Part shown: in pieces, positions 51,932 to 61,065 of the stretch
How positions within the stretch are numbered: the stretch's first letter is position 1
How the letters are laid out: the number at the start of each line of letters is the position of its first letter
Program-made: the position numbers and the translations under genes
Notes under the pieces: generated by a model
Database searches by the model: none
The model's input: the letters and a program-made list of their open reading frames with translations, nothing else
Told to the model about the DNA's origin: nothing
Source: UBA7446 sp965656545
Lineage (GTDB): Bacteria > Bacteroidota > Bacteroidia > Flavobacteriales > Flavobacteriaceae
Length of the DNA stretch: 64,000 bases
Assembly: GCA_965656545.1 (NCBI GenBank)
Contig: CBFHKZ010000006.1
Span: 1-64,000 of the forward strand
Direction of reading: 5' to 3'

Positions 51932-54900
51932 TTAATTCAGTTTGTAAGCAACGGGATATGCGTCCAAAGCTTCTAACAATTCACCGCCAACGTGTACTTT
52001 GAGTTTACGGCTCATGGTGTGTAGCTTAATCTCTTCTTCTGTTTCATAGAATGTCATATCTACTTTGTGATCTCCCTTATGTTTTTTAAAGAGCTCATCT
52101 AAAAAGGAAGCCAACTTTTCGTTTGCGTGGGCCACATCCAGTTTAAGCGTTATTTTGTGTGTACTGGTGGTCAAGGTGTCTTGAAGCAACTGAAAAGCAT
52201 TGAACTGCATTCTGGCAGCGCCTCTTTTTCCCGTTTCACGGTTCAACCAACCTTCTCTTACGGAGGCCTTGACGTGGATAAAGTTATCCTCCACCAAAAA
52301 GTGCCGGTATTTGAGGTACTCCTCTCCAAATATTTTAAATTGATAAGACTCTTCAAAATCTTCTAAAATAAACATAGCCCAGCCTTTTCCATTCTTGGAC
52401 ACGCGATGGTCTACTTCTCCAACCATGCCGCCAAAACTTAACTCCTTATTGACCAAAGCATCCATGTCATTAAATACCCCAAGTTTCGCGTTACAAAAAT
52501 GTTTCATGGCAGGTGCAAAATCATCAAGTGGGTGGGCTGAAATATAAATGCCAACTACTTCTTTTTCTTGCTTTAACTCCTTTAGAGCGGTCCAAGGCTC
52601 GCAAATAGGGAGTTCTGGAGTGGCGATGGTGACTGCGGCATCGCCACCAAACAAACTGACCTGCGAAGATTGCTCGTTTTCTTGGTGTTGGGCACCATAC
52701 TTAAGGGCCTTTTCCACAAAAGTTACCCCATCTCCGTTGTGATGAAAATATTGCGATCGGTGTGCGTCAGACAAGGAGTCTAGCCCCCCTGCAAGTATCA
52801 AGCTTTCAAACGATTTTTTGTTGGCCGCCCTTAGATCTATACGCTGCGTCAAATCAAAAATAGATTCGTAGGGTTTTTCTTGACGATGTGCTACTATGGT
52901 CTCAACTGCAGCTCGACCAACACCCTTAACAGCACCCATACCAAAGCGAATGGCTCCTTTGTCGTTTACCGTAAACTTGTAGAATGATTCATTGACATCG
53001 GGTCCAAGAACCAATATGCCCATCCTACGACACTCTTCCATAAAGAAGCTGACCTGCTTGATGTCGTTCATGTTGTTGGACAGTACCGCTGCCATATATT
53101 CTGCGGGGTAGTTTGCCTTTAGGTAAGCCGTTTGATAAGCAATCCAAGCGTAGCAAGTGGAGTGTGATTTATTAAAGGCATAGGAAGCAAATGCCTCCCA
53201 GTCTTTCCAAATCTTTTCAAGCACTTCTCTTGGGTGGCCCCGTTCTTCTCCACCGTTTAGAAACTTAGGCTTTAACTGCTCCAGTAAAGCAAAAATCTTT
53301 TTACCCATTGCCTTTCGCAGCACGTCGGCTTCCCCTTTGGTGAACCCTGCCAAGGCTTGAGACAACTGCATCACTTGCTCCTGATAAACCGTGATACCAT
53401 AGGTTTGTTTGAGGTACTGCTCCATGGCTGGTAAATCGTAAGCGATTTCCTCCTGGCCATTTTTTCTACGAACAAAGCTCGGGATGTATTCCAGTGGTCC
53501 AGGGCGGTATAGCGCATTCATGGCAATTAAATCTTCAAATACGTTCGGCTTTAAGTCGCGAAGGTATTTTTGCATTCCCGCACTTTCATACTGAAAAACC
53601 CCTACGGTTTCACCGCGCTGAAACAACGCATAAGTGGGTGCGTCATCGAGTGGAAATTCATCTGGATTAAGCTCAATATTGCGCTGGTATTTGACAATTT
53701 TCACCGTGTCTTTTATGAGCGTGAGTGTCTTCAGCCCTAAAAAGTCCATTTTCAGTAGCCCGGCATCCTCCACAACTGAGTTGTCAAACTGAGTAACGTA
53801 TAAGTCAGAGTCCTTTGCGGTAGCGATAGGAACAAATTCTGTAATATCATCGGGTGTAATGATCACACCGCACGCATGTGTTCCGGTGTTTCGTAAAGAC
53901 CCCTCCAATATTTGGGCTTGCTTGAGTGTCTCAGCCTCTAGGTCGCTTCCTTCTGCTATGGATTTCAATTGGGCAACACGAGCAAACTCGTCTGAGCGCA
54001 AGGCTTCTTTTAGTGCCTTGTCGTCCAAATTGAAAATTTTCTTCAACTTCATGTTGGGAACCAACTTGGCCACTCGATCTGCATCGCCCAACGACAAGTC
54101 TAACACTCTTGCGGTATCGCGAATAGACGATTTGGCTGCCATGGTTCCATAGGTAATGATTTGCGCCACTTGGTTTGACCCGTACTTTTCAATCACGTAA
54201 TCAATGACTTTTGATCTTCCTTCGTCATCAAAATCAATATCAATATCAGGCAAACTTACACGGTCGGGATTTAGGAAACGCTCAAAAAGTAAGTCGTACG
54301 CAATGGGGTCTATGTTTGTGATCTTTAGGCAGTAGGCCACCACAGAGCCTGCGGCAGATCCACGTCCTGGTCCAACCGATACGTCCATTTCTCTTGCAGC
54401 AGCAATAAAATCTTGTACAATTAAAAAGTAACCCGGATACCCTGTGTTTTCAATAACGCTCAATTCAAAATCAATACGTTCTGTAAGTTCATCGTTTAAG
54501 GTTCCATACCGGGCCTTAGCCCCTTCATAAGTGATGTGGCGCAGGTAGGCATTTTCGCCCCGCTTCCCCCCATCGGCAACGTCTTCAGCAGATTGAAATG
54601 CATCGGGTATATCAAATTTTGGAAGTAATACTTCTCGAGCCAAATCAAAGGCGGTTATTTTATCCAGTATTTCGGCTATGCTTTCCAATGCTTGTGGCAC
54701 ATCGGCAAACAACTCTTGCATCTGCGCTGGCGTCTTGAAATAATATTCTTGGTTTGGAAGACCATATCTATAACCACGGCCACGGCCAATAGGCGTTGCT
54801 TGTTTTTCTCCGTCCTTAACACACAACAATATATCATGTGCATTGGCTTCTTCTTGCTTTAGATAAAACACAGAATTAGTAGCGACAAGTTTTACATTGT

Positions 54901-56263
54901 GCCTTTGTGAGAACTGAACAAGCACAGGGTTGATGCGGTTTTCATCCTCCTGTTGGTGCCGCATGATTTCAATATAGAGATCCTCTTGAAACTGTTCTTT
55001 CCACCACAACAGCGCCTCCTCTGCCTGCTTTTCACCTACGTTGAGTAGCTTGGAAGGTACTTCGCCGTAGACATTCCCCGTCAACACAATGAGGTTGTCT
55101 TTGTACTGCTGTATTAATTTTCTATCAACACGAGGCACATAATAGAAGCCTTTGGTGTATGCTATGGAAGATAGCTTGGATAGGTTTTGGTAACCGGCTT
55201 TGTTTTTAGCAAGAAAAACCATCTGATACCCATTATCCCTTCGACTGCGATCCAAGTGGTCTTCACACACGTTGAGCGTAATGCCCACTATGGGCTTAAG
55301 CGGCGGCCTATCGTCATCTTCGGCACGATTGGCATTGACTTGTTTGACAGATTTTACAAAATGGAATGCACCCATCAAATTACCCAAATCTGTTAATGCC
55401 ACGGCTGGCATCCCCATTTGGTCTGCTGTTTCGGCTAGTTCTTTTACCCTAATGGTAGACTGCAAGACCGTAAACTGCGAAAGGGTATGCAAGTGTGCAA
55501 AAGGAGTGCTTAGGGGTGTTTTGGCTGGTGCAGCTGGTACAGAAACAGGCGCTTGCTTCTCTTGAATTAGTTTTGCTGATGCTGCCTTAAGATCGGTGTG
55601 TGACAAACCTAGTAACGGTACAGCTTCTTTAAAAGTTTCATTTAGCCGTGAGACAAGGAGCTGACCATCTGTGATTTGGTTTGCAGGAAATTTATTTTGA
55701 CGTAGCAATTCGAAAAACGCACGGGCTGTAGCTTCTACATCTGCGGTGGCATTGTGCGCTTGATCAAAGCTGTCATCAAATAGATGCTTGTAGAGTTCTG
55801 AAAGGGTTGGTAGTTTAAATCTTCCGCCCCTACCTCCTGGAATTTGGCATAGCGTAGCGGTGTGCTCTGTACAAGTATCTAAAATGGGGGTTGTGGTAAT
55901 GGAAGTATCCAAACCAAGGCGGTCTAACTCTGCGCCAATGATGTTAACGTCAAATTTGATGTTATGACCAATGATGTATTTTGATTTGGCCAATGCAGCG
56001 GTAAAGTCAGCTAAAATTGCGTTTATTGTACTGCCTTCTTTTGTCGCAAGCGCTGTGCTAATTCCGTGGATTTGTTCTGACTCAAAAGGTATATCAAAGC
56101 CTTCAGGGGCAACAATAAAATCTTTGTGTTCGACACAGTTACCAAAGTCGTCGTGAAGTTGCCATGCAATTTGAACACATCGCGGCCAATTATCATGATC
56201 TGAAATAGGCGCATCCCAACGTTTTGGCAGGCCAGTGGTTTCGGTATCAAAGACTAAAAACAT
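51932..56263 (-). CDS. dnaE: DNA polymerase III alpha subunit with fused N-terminal 3'-5' exonuclease
   Basis: Replicative polymerase of 1443 residues, about 280 more than E. coli DnaE. Residues 1-190 are a DnaQ-like DEDDh exonuclease: FDTETTG (Asp6, Glu8), GHNIKFD (His100, Asp105) and HNATADVEATA (His170, Asp175). After a linker the PHP domain begins at about 255 (FAHLHTLSQF; ALTDLGNLMGAF), with some metal-binding His lost. The polymerase core has GPGRGSAAGSVVAYCL and PDIDIDFDDEGR, then the finger region, a helix-hairpin-helix segment (KGVGRAAVETIV) and an OB fold near the C-terminus. It thus probably proofreads in cis, making a separate epsilon subunit less necessary. Confidence 0.97.
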   Translation of the reverse strand: MFLVFDTETTGLPKRWDAPISDHDNWPRCVQIAWQLHDDFGNCVEHKDFIVAPEGFDIPFESEQIHGISTALATKEGSTINAILADFTAALAKSKYIIGHNIKFDVNIIGAELDRLGLDTSITTTPILDTCTEHTATLCQIPGGRGGRFKLPTLSELYKHLFDDSFDQAHNATADVEATARAFFELLRQNKFPANQITDGQLLVSRLNETFKEAVPLLGLSHTDLKAASAKLIQEKQAPVSVPAAPAKTPLSTPFAHLHTLSQFTVLQSTIRVKELAETADQMGMPAVALTDLGNLMGAFHFVKSVKQVNANRAEDDDRPPLKPIVGITLNVCEDHLDRSRRDNGYQMVFLAKNKAGYQNLSKLSSIAYTKGFYYVPRVDRKLIQQYKDNLIVLTGNVYGEVPSKLLNVGEKQAEEALLWWKEQFQEDLYIEIMRHQQEDENRINPVLVQFSQRHNVKLVATNSVFYLKQEEANAHDILLCVKDGEKQATPIGRGRGYRYGLPNQEYYFKTPAQMQELFADVPQALESIAEILDKITAFDLAREVLLPKFDIPDAFQSAEDVADGGKRGENAYLRHITYEGAKARYGTLNDELTERIDFELSVIENTGYPGYFLIVQDFIAAAREMDVSVGPGRGSAAGSVVAYCLKITNIDPIAYDLLFERFLNPDRVSLPDIDIDFDDEGRSKVIDYVIEKYGSNQVAQIITYGTMAAKSSIRDTARVLDLSLGDADRVAKLVPNMKLKKIFNLDDKALKEALRSDEFARVAQLKSIAEGSDLEAETLKQAQILEGSLRNTGTHACGVIITPDDITEFVPIATAKDSDLYVTQFDNSVVEDAGLLKMDFLGLKTLTLIKDTVKIVKYQRNIELNPDEFPLDDAPTYALFQRGETVGVFQYESAGMQKYLRDLKPNVFEDLIAMNALYRPGPLEYIPSFVRRKNGQEEIAYDLPAMEQYLKQTYGITVYQEQVMQLSQALAGFTKGEADVLRKAMGKKIFALLEQLKPKFLNGGEERGHPREVLEKIWKDWEAFASYAFNKSHSTCYAWIAYQTAYLKANYPAEYMAAVLSNNMNDIKQVSFFMEECRRMGILVLGPDVNESFYKFTVNDKGAIRFGMGAVKGVGRAAVETIVAHRQEKPYESIFDLTQRIDLRAANKKSFESLILAGGLDSLSDAHRSQYFHHNGDGVTFVEKALKYGAQHQENEQSSQVSLFGGDAAVTIATPELPICEPWTALKELKQEKEVVGIYISAHPLDDFAPAMKHFCNAKLGVFNDMDALVNKELSFGGMVGEVDHRVSKNGKGWAMFILEDFEESYQFKIFGEEYLKYRHFLVEDNFIHVKASVREGWLNRETGKRGAARMQFNAFQLLQDTLTTSTHKITLKLDVAHANEKLASFLDELFKKHKGDHKVDMTFYETEEEIKLHTMSRKLKVHVGGELLEALDAYPVAYKLN

Positions 56264-56337
56264 GGTAACGGATTAGCCAACTAATTTAGTGAAGTTAGTA
56301 TGTAAAATATACGCAAGTGAATATGAAGTTATTAACG

Positions 56338-56368
56338 TTTGGTAAAATCAAAAAATAGTGTAGATTTG
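56338..56368 (+). promoter_or_regulatory. Consensus Bacteroidota promoter for rpsP-rimM
   Basis: TTTG (56338-56341), 19 bases, TAGATTTG (56361-56368): a full consensus promoter giving a leader of about 43 nt before rpsP. Confidence 0.8.
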
Positions 56369-56414
56369 CCACGCATTAATAACCAGGGTTTTGCACCCAA
56401 AAATTTAATTTGAT

Positions 56415-57089
56415 ATGTCAGTAAAAATTCGTCTTCAAAGACACGGTAAAAAAGGAAAACCCTTTTATTGGGTAGTTGCAGCAGATGCACGTTCTAAAAG
56501 AGATGGTCGCTACCTAGAAAAAATAGGTACTTACAATCCCAACACCAACCCAGCAACATTAAAAATCGACGTTGACAGCGCTGTTAATTGGCTTCAAAAT
56601 GGAGCGCAACCAACAGACACAGCTCGTAACTTACTATCTGAAGTAGGTGCTATGTTGAAAAATCACCTTGTTAATGGTGTTCACAAGGGTGCGCTTAAAG
56701 AAGAAGACGTTGAAACAAAATTTGAAGCATGGTTGGCTGATAAAGCATCACGCAACACTGCTCATGTTGAAAAACTTTCCAAAGCAAAAGCCGACGAAAA
56801 AGCCAAAGCCTTAGCTACTGAAAAAGAAGTTAGCGAAAAGCGCAAGGCAGATGCCGAAGCTGCAATAGCAGAGGAAGAAGCTGCGGCTGTGGCTGCAGAA
56901 GCTGAAGCTGCCGCTGAGAAAGCTGCATCAGAGGCTGCTGCCGAAGAAGCTGCACCAGAGGCTGCTGCTGAAGAAGCTGCACCAGAGGCTGCTGCCGAAG
57001 AAGCTGCACCAGAGGCTGCTGCTGAAGAAGCTGCACCAGAGGCTGCTGTCGAAGAAGCTGCACCTGAAGCTGACAAGAAGGCTGAATAA
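56415..57089 (+). CDS. rpsP: 30S ribosomal protein S16 with long acidic repetitive tail
   Basis: The first 80-90 residues are a normal S16 (MSVKIRLQRHGKKGKPFYWVVAADARSKRDGRYLEKIGTYNP). The total of 224 residues is over twice the usual 80-90: a charged helical linker rich in Lys and Glu is followed by an Ala/Glu/Pro tail built from five tandem 9-residue units (EAAAEEAAP). Extended S16 tails are known in Bacteroidota; the function is unknown. A consensus promoter lies upstream and rimM follows after 9 bases, the normal rpsP-rimM order. Confidence 0.96.
   Translation: MSVKIRLQRHGKKGKPFYWVVAADARSKRDGRYLEKIGTYNPNTNPATLKIDVDSAVNWLQNGAQPTDTARNLLSEVGAMLKNHLVNGVHKGALKEEDVETKFEAWLADKASRNTAHVEKLSKAKADEKAKALATEKEVSEKRKADAEAAIAEEEAAAVAAEAEAAAEKAASEAAAEEAAPEAAAEEAAPEAAAEEAAPEAAAEEAAPEAAVEEAAPEADKKAE
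56931..57065 (+). repeat. Five tandem 27-bp repeats in the rpsP tail
   Basis: Five in-frame copies of a 27-bp unit beginning GAGGCTGCTG and ending GCTGCACC plus one base, with only one- or two-base differences. This is a site where slippage could change tail length between strains. Confidence 0.92.
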
Positions 57090-57098
57090 CACCAACAC

Positions 57099-57632
57099 AT
57101 GCGTTTCGAAGACTGTTTTTTTCTTGGAACAGTGGTCGGTAAATACAGTTTTAAAGGCGAAGTACTCCTTAAGCTAGATACTGACGAGCCAGAAGTATAT
57201 CAATCTCTTGATAGTCTCTTTCTAGCACAAAACAATGCGCTTATCCCTTTTTTTGTTGAGAAATGTGCCATGCACAAACCTGGACTACTACGTCTTCGTT
57301 TGGAGGATGTCGATAATGAGGAAGAGGCCAATCTGATACTTAAGTCAAAAGCATATTTGCCATTGACGAAGCTTCCAAAACTGGCTGGAAATAAATTTTA
57401 TTACCACGAAATCATCGGTTTTGATGTTGTTGACAAAAACTTGGGCGCCATTGGTGCTGTTGTAGCAATTAATGAACATACCGCACAGGCAACCATTGAA
57501 GTTTCCATTGGTCAAAAAATAGCTTTAATCCCAATAGTTGATGAGATTATTTTGGAGGTTAAAAGAGATACGAAATCCATTTACGTTGACACGCCACCAG
57601 GCCTGATTGACCTGTACACCAACGATGCGTAA
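57099..57632 (+). CDS. rimM: Ribosome maturation factor RimM
   Basis: Assists 30S head maturation with S19; 177 residues. The N-terminal RimM domain starts with FFLGTVVGKYSFKGEVLLKLDTDEPE; the C-terminal PRC-barrel domain reads YYHEIIGFDVVDKNLGAIGAVV and IPIVDEIILEVKRDTKSIYVDTPPGLIDLY. It follows rpsP by 9 bases, and the receptor gene's ATG overlaps its end. Confidence 0.96.
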   Translation: MRFEDCFFLGTVVGKYSFKGEVLLKLDTDEPEVYQSLDSLFLAQNNALIPFFVEKCAMHKPGLLRLRLEDVDNEEEANLILKSKAYLPLTKLPKLAGNKFYYHEIIGFDVVDKNLGAIGAVVAINEHTAQATIEVSIGQKIALIPIVDEIILEVKRDTKSIYVDTPPGLIDLYTNDA

Positions 57633-59544
57633 GGCTTTATACTTTATGTTGCTATTTTCCGCAATTTGCCATGCGCAAGTGCAACAGTTAGAAGAAGTAG
57701 TTTTACGTGCACAGCGAATACAAAGCAGTATTCAACCCATAAGTCAAACGGATATTGCACAAGACAGCCTACTACTAAAGCAAGACATTGGAGAATTATT
57801 ACAAGGCGTACCCAGCTTATTTGTCAGCAGCCAACAAAATTTCAGTCAAGACACACGCATTTCCATTCGTGGGTTTGGTACACGTGCCACTTTTGGCATT
57901 CGTGGCATTAAGGTTTTGTGGGACGGCATCCCCGTTACTACACCCGATGGACAGACACAATTGGACCACATTCCATTATCCTCCATGGGAACTATTGAAG
58001 TTATTCGAGGCGTTTCTAGTGGGCTGTATGGCAATGCATCGGGAGGTGTTATCATGCTCAAAAGCACGCCGATAAAAAACGAACAAACGCTTACTGCTAC
58101 ATTCGGAGACTTTGGGACTCAACACTTGGTTGGCAGCTACGGCTCCAAGAACGAAAAAAAACTTTTTCGCGCCATTGTAGCGCACAAAAAATACAATGGT
58201 TACCGCCATTGGAGTGGCTATGAAAACAGCCTCATAAACCTATCCAATACCTTTATTATTACCAACGGAAATAAACTCTCTGTTGATTACAGCTATTTCA
58301 ACAGCCCAATGGCATTGGATGCTGGCGGACTCACAGCCGCTGAAGTAACAGAAAACCGCAGTCAAGCAAGACAGCGAAACCTAGATTACAAAGCAGGCGA
58401 AAAGGTGCAACAGCATCAATTCACGGCACGTTGGCAAAGTAAAAAATGGACTGCTTATGGTTTCTTTACAAGACGCAATCTAGACGCGAAACTGCCTTTT
58501 GAATTTGGTGGTCAAATTGATTTGGGACGTAGTTACTACGGTCTTGGTATGCAGAAAGACGGACGTAAAAAGCAGTGGTTATGGCAATATGGGGTTGAGG
58601 CAGCAGCCCAACGAGACGGAAGAAATAGGTTTAAAAACGTCTTGGGAGAAAAAGGATCCGCTACCCTAGACCAAAGCGAACGCTTTTACACACTTGGTGC
58701 CTATGGCATTGTAGAATTAGCCCTCAGCGATTGGCGGTTACGTGCCACGCTTCGTGCCGACACCCACCGCATTCAGCTCGTTGATTTTATGGGTGGTAAT
58801 TCGGACAAAAAAAACCTATCTGCCTACTCTCCTGCTATCGCAGTATTTTATAGTTTTTCGCCCGGCCTAAGCAGCTATATCCGCTGGGGAACAGGCTTTG
58901 AAACACCATCGCTCAATGAACTATCTGCTAATCCAACAGGTGAAACTGGCTTTAACACTATGCTAGCGCCCCAACAATCAGAAGAAATAGAAGTTGGTAT
59001 GCGCCTAAAAACAAAGATCTTTGATGCTTCGGTTACGCTGTTTACAACAACAACACAAGACGAAATTCTATCCTATGAGCTTAGCGCTTTTCCAGGACAA
59101 GATTTTTTTAGGAATATTGGGCGTGTAGACAGAAAAGGGATCGAGGCCACTGCCAACTTTCGCATGGCAAAAACTGCTACGCTAAAACTAAACTACAGCC
59201 AAGGAACATTTAAAACCCAAGACGGCAATGACCTGCCCAACGTACCTAGAAGTCAATTTAGCGCAAGCCTAAACCACCTTTTTGGAAAAACTGTCGTATC
59301 GCTGAACCTGCGCCATGTAGGCAAACGTTTTGCCGATTCTAAAAACCTTGTTGAAGTACCAAAGTTTTGGACAGCTGACCTGTATGCGCAACGCAAATGG
59401 GGCATAACCACTTGGACGATGGGTATTAATAATATTGCCAACGCGAATTACTATGACAATATCCGTATCAATGCCTTTGGTGGACGTTACTTTGAGCCTG
59501 CTGCCATGCGCCAAGCCTTTGCGCGTGTTCAAGTGCAGTTATAG
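57625..59544 (+). CDS. TonB-dependent outer-membrane receptor
   Basis: Active importer of 639 residues with signal peptide (KALYFMLLFSAICHAQ), a TonB-box-like start (LEEVVLRAQR), plug domain (LLQGVPSLFVSSQQ, ISIRGFGTRATFGIRGIKVLWDGIPVTTPDGQTQ split, GTIEVIRGVSSGLYGNASGGVI) and a 22-strand barrel ending in FARVQVQL. It has no N-terminal carboxypeptidase-like domain and no SusD partner, so it resembles siderophore, metal or cofactor receptors more than SusC. The ATG at 57625 overlaps the rimM stop; an in-frame ATG at 57607 lies inside rimM. Confidence 0.93.
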   Translation: MRKALYFMLLFSAICHAQVQQLEEVVLRAQRIQSSIQPISQTDIAQDSLLLKQDIGELLQGVPSLFVSSQQNFSQDTRISIRGFGTRATFGIRGIKVLWDGIPVTTPDGQTQLDHIPLSSMGTIEVIRGVSSGLYGNASGGVIMLKSTPIKNEQTLTATFGDFGTQHLVGSYGSKNEKKLFRAIVAHKKYNGYRHWSGYENSLINLSNTFIITNGNKLSVDYSYFNSPMALDAGGLTAAEVTENRSQARQRNLDYKAGEKVQQHQFTARWQSKKWTAYGFFTRRNLDAKLPFEFGGQIDLGRSYYGLGMQKDGRKKQWLWQYGVEAAAQRDGRNRFKNVLGEKGSATLDQSERFYTLGAYGIVELALSDWRLRATLRADTHRIQLVDFMGGNSDKKNLSAYSPAIAVFYSFSPGLSSYIRWGTGFETPSLNELSANPTGETGFNTMLAPQQSEEIEVGMRLKTKIFDASVTLFTTTTQDEILSYELSAFPGQDFFRNIGRVDRKGIEATANFRMAKTATLKLNYSQGTFKTQDGNDLPNVPRSQFSASLNHLFGKTVVSLNLRHVGKRFADSKNLVEVPKFWTADLYAQRKWGITTWTMGINNIANANYYDNIRINAFGGRYFEPAAMRQAFARVQVQL

Positions 59545-59550
59545 ATTTGG

Positions 59551-59558
59551 TATATTTG
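59551..59558 (+). promoter_or_regulatory. Bacteroidota -7 promoter element (TATATTTG) for the sugar dehydrogenase
   Basis: TATATTTG fits TAnnTTTG and lies 22 bases before the ATG. The -33 region overlaps the end of the receptor gene and is weak. Confidence 0.5.
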
Positions 59559-59579
59559 TAATTAAGCTAAATTAACCCA

Positions 59580-60713
59580 ATGAAAAAAAACATCATCATA
59601 CTGGTTTGTTTAACGTTAATGTTAAGCCAAACCGCTTGTGCCCAAAAAGAAAATACGCCTCCTCTTAAAACACCAACAAGTGTGTCGTATACTACCGAAC
59701 TTGTGGTTCCTGATGTAGAAGTACCATGGGGAATGGTCTTTCTGCCCAATGGGAGTTTATTGTACACAGAAAAAGAAGGAAAGTTAATACGCTTTCAATA
59801 TGGGAAAAAAAATGAGATTTCTGGTTTGCCCACTACCTATGTGCGGGGCCAGGGGGGGTTGATGGGCATTGCCCTACACCCCGATTTTGAACAGAATAAC
59901 CGGATCTATTTTACTATGGCAACCGCCAATGAAGATGCCTCTGGAGGGAATACAGGTTTGTATACTGCTTTACTGACAGGAAATACATTGTCAGATGTAA
60001 AACTGCTGTACAAGGCTATGCCAGACACCAAAAAAGGCGTACACTTTGGTTCACGTATCGTTTTTGATGCAGCTGGATACCTGTATTTTTCTGTGGGTGA
60101 TAGAGGTGAACGAGACACAAACCCACAAGACATTACAAGAGATAACGGGAAAATATACCGCTTAAACGATGACGGAAGTATTCCAAAGGACAACCCTTTT
60201 GTAGGCGTGGATGGCGCTAAAGAAGCCATTTATTCTTATGGACACCGCAACCCACAAGGGCTAACGATTCATCCTGAAACAGGTGCGGTTTGGGCACACG
60301 AACACGGGCCGCGTGGCGGCGATGAAATCAACATCATCGAAGCAGGAAAAAACTACGGCTGGCCCAAGATTACCTATGGCAAAAATTATTCGGGAACCAC
60401 CATTACCGAAAACCGCTCATTGCCGGGCATGGAGCAACCTTTCTACTATTGGGTACCTTCAATAGCTGCGTCGGGAATGGCATTTGTTACGGGTGACAAA
60501 TACCCCGACTGGAAAGGGAGTATTTTGGCGGGCTCTCTAAAGAAATCATACTTGGAACGCCTAACGATTCGCGACAACAAAGTAGTGGCACGCGAAAAAA
60601 TAGCTGCCGATATTGGACGTGTGCGTGATGTGATTATGGGTCCTTACGGCTACATCCATATTGCTGTTGAGTTTGAGGGGATATATCGAATTAAGCCAAA
60701 GACAACTAAATAA
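59580..60713 (+). CDS. PQQ-dependent sugar dehydrogenase (glucose/sorbosone dehydrogenase family)
   Basis: Exported six-bladed propeller enzyme of 377 residues. An N-terminal signal ends SQTACAQ: either a weak lipobox or a normal cleavage at ACA-Q. Family motifs: VPWGMVFLPNGSLLYTEKEGKL, GGLMGIALHPDF, HFGSRIVFDAAGYLYFSVGDRGERD, IYSYGHRNPQGLTIHPETG, HGPRGGDEINIIEAGKNYGWP and PSIAASGMAFVTGDKYPDWKGSILAGSL. It probably oxidises aldoses using PQQ and calcium in the periplasm. No PQQ synthesis genes are in the window. Confidence 0.93.
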   Translation: MKKNIIILVCLTLMLSQTACAQKENTPPLKTPTSVSYTTELVVPDVEVPWGMVFLPNGSLLYTEKEGKLIRFQYGKKNEISGLPTTYVRGQGGLMGIALHPDFEQNNRIYFTMATANEDASGGNTGLYTALLTGNTLSDVKLLYKAMPDTKKGVHFGSRIVFDAAGYLYFSVGDRGERDTNPQDITRDNGKIYRLNDDGSIPKDNPFVGVDGAKEAIYSYGHRNPQGLTIHPETGAVWAHEHGPRGGDEINIIEAGKNYGWPKITYGKNYSGTTITENRSLPGMEQPFYYWVPSIAASGMAFVTGDKYPDWKGSILAGSLKKSYLERLTIRDNKVVAREKIAADIGRVRDVIMGPYGYIHIAVEFEGIYRIKPKTTK

Positions 60714-60721
60714 TTTCGATC

Positions 60722-60757
60722 AAAGCACAGCTTTTAAAGTGCTGTTTGCTTTTTTTA
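60722..60757 (+). terminator. Terminator of the sugar dehydrogenase gene
   Basis: AAAGCA and CAGC pair with GCTG and TGCTTT (10 bp with a 2-base bulge), followed by seven T, 8 bases after the stop. Confidence 0.65.
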
Positions 60758-60763
60758 TAAAAC

Positions 60764-60791
60764 AAAAAAAACGGCTCTGTTGAGCCGTTTT
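60764..60791 (-). terminator. Terminator of the small minus-strand transcription unit
   Basis: On the minus strand a 10-bp stem AAAACGGCTC / GAGCCGTTTT with AACA loop runs into a T-run. It ends the unit carrying the 28-residue reading frame. Confidence 0.85.
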
Positions 60792-60812
60792 GTGTAAAAA
60801 TAAACTTGGCGC

Positions 60813-60899
60813 TTATTTCTTCTCTTCTGCGAGTTCTTCAAGCATGGCCAAAGCATGTCCTTGGTTAGGCTCGAGTGCTACTATAATTTTATCTTCCAT
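60813..60899 (-). CDS. Candidate 28-residue protein
   Basis: A complete short frame beginning MEDKIIVALEPNQGHALAM and ending EELAEEKK, with ATG and TAA. It is acidic and amphipathic, probably one helix. Support comes from context: a strong terminator starts 22 bases after the stop, and a structured leader and promoter-like element lie upstream. No homologue is recognised, so it may instead be part of a non-coding RNA. An antisense frame on the plus strand overlaps it and looks like a shadow. Confidence 0.45.
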   Translation of the reverse strand: MEDKIIVALEPNQGHALAMLEELAEEKK

Positions 60900-61028
60900 A
60901 ATTTCTAAAATTTACGGAGTTAAACTTATCGTAACGATTGATCCGGGTGCGTTCTCTCCACCCGCGACTATATTATAAAACCCAGTCCACACGGGCTAAT
61001 GTATAGTACGTGAAATCAAGTTTTCACT
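60900..61028 (-). ncRNA. Structured leader or small RNA upstream of the 28-residue frame
   Basis: On the minus strand, after a TACCTTTT promoter-like element, two hairpins occur: GTGAAA / TTTCAC (61010-61027) at the predicted 5' end and the GC-rich CGGGTG / CACCCG (60944-60964). A short frame with a GTG start (WTGFYNIVAGGENAPG, ending at about 60915) runs through this region, 17 bases before the next ATG. It matches no RNA family I recognise. Confidence 0.35.
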
Positions 61029-61031
61029 GTA

Positions 61032-61039
61032 AAAAGGTA
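61032..61039 (-). promoter_or_regulatory. Promoter-like element (TACCTTTT) for the small minus-strand unit
   Basis: One mismatch to TAnnTTTG on the minus strand, in a T-rich context, just before the 5' hairpin. Confidence 0.35.
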
Positions 61040-61065
61040 CGATTTTTTTTATGAATATGAAAAAA

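Noticed and set aside
56762..57100. 112-codon Ala/Ser-rich minus-strand frame over the rpsP tail
   Set aside because: It is a product of the 27-bp repeats read on the opposite strand.
60790..60978. 62-residue plus-strand frame opposite the small minus-strand unit
   Set aside because: It begins at the terminator hairpin, has low-complexity Ser-rich sequence and runs antisense to a better supported unit.
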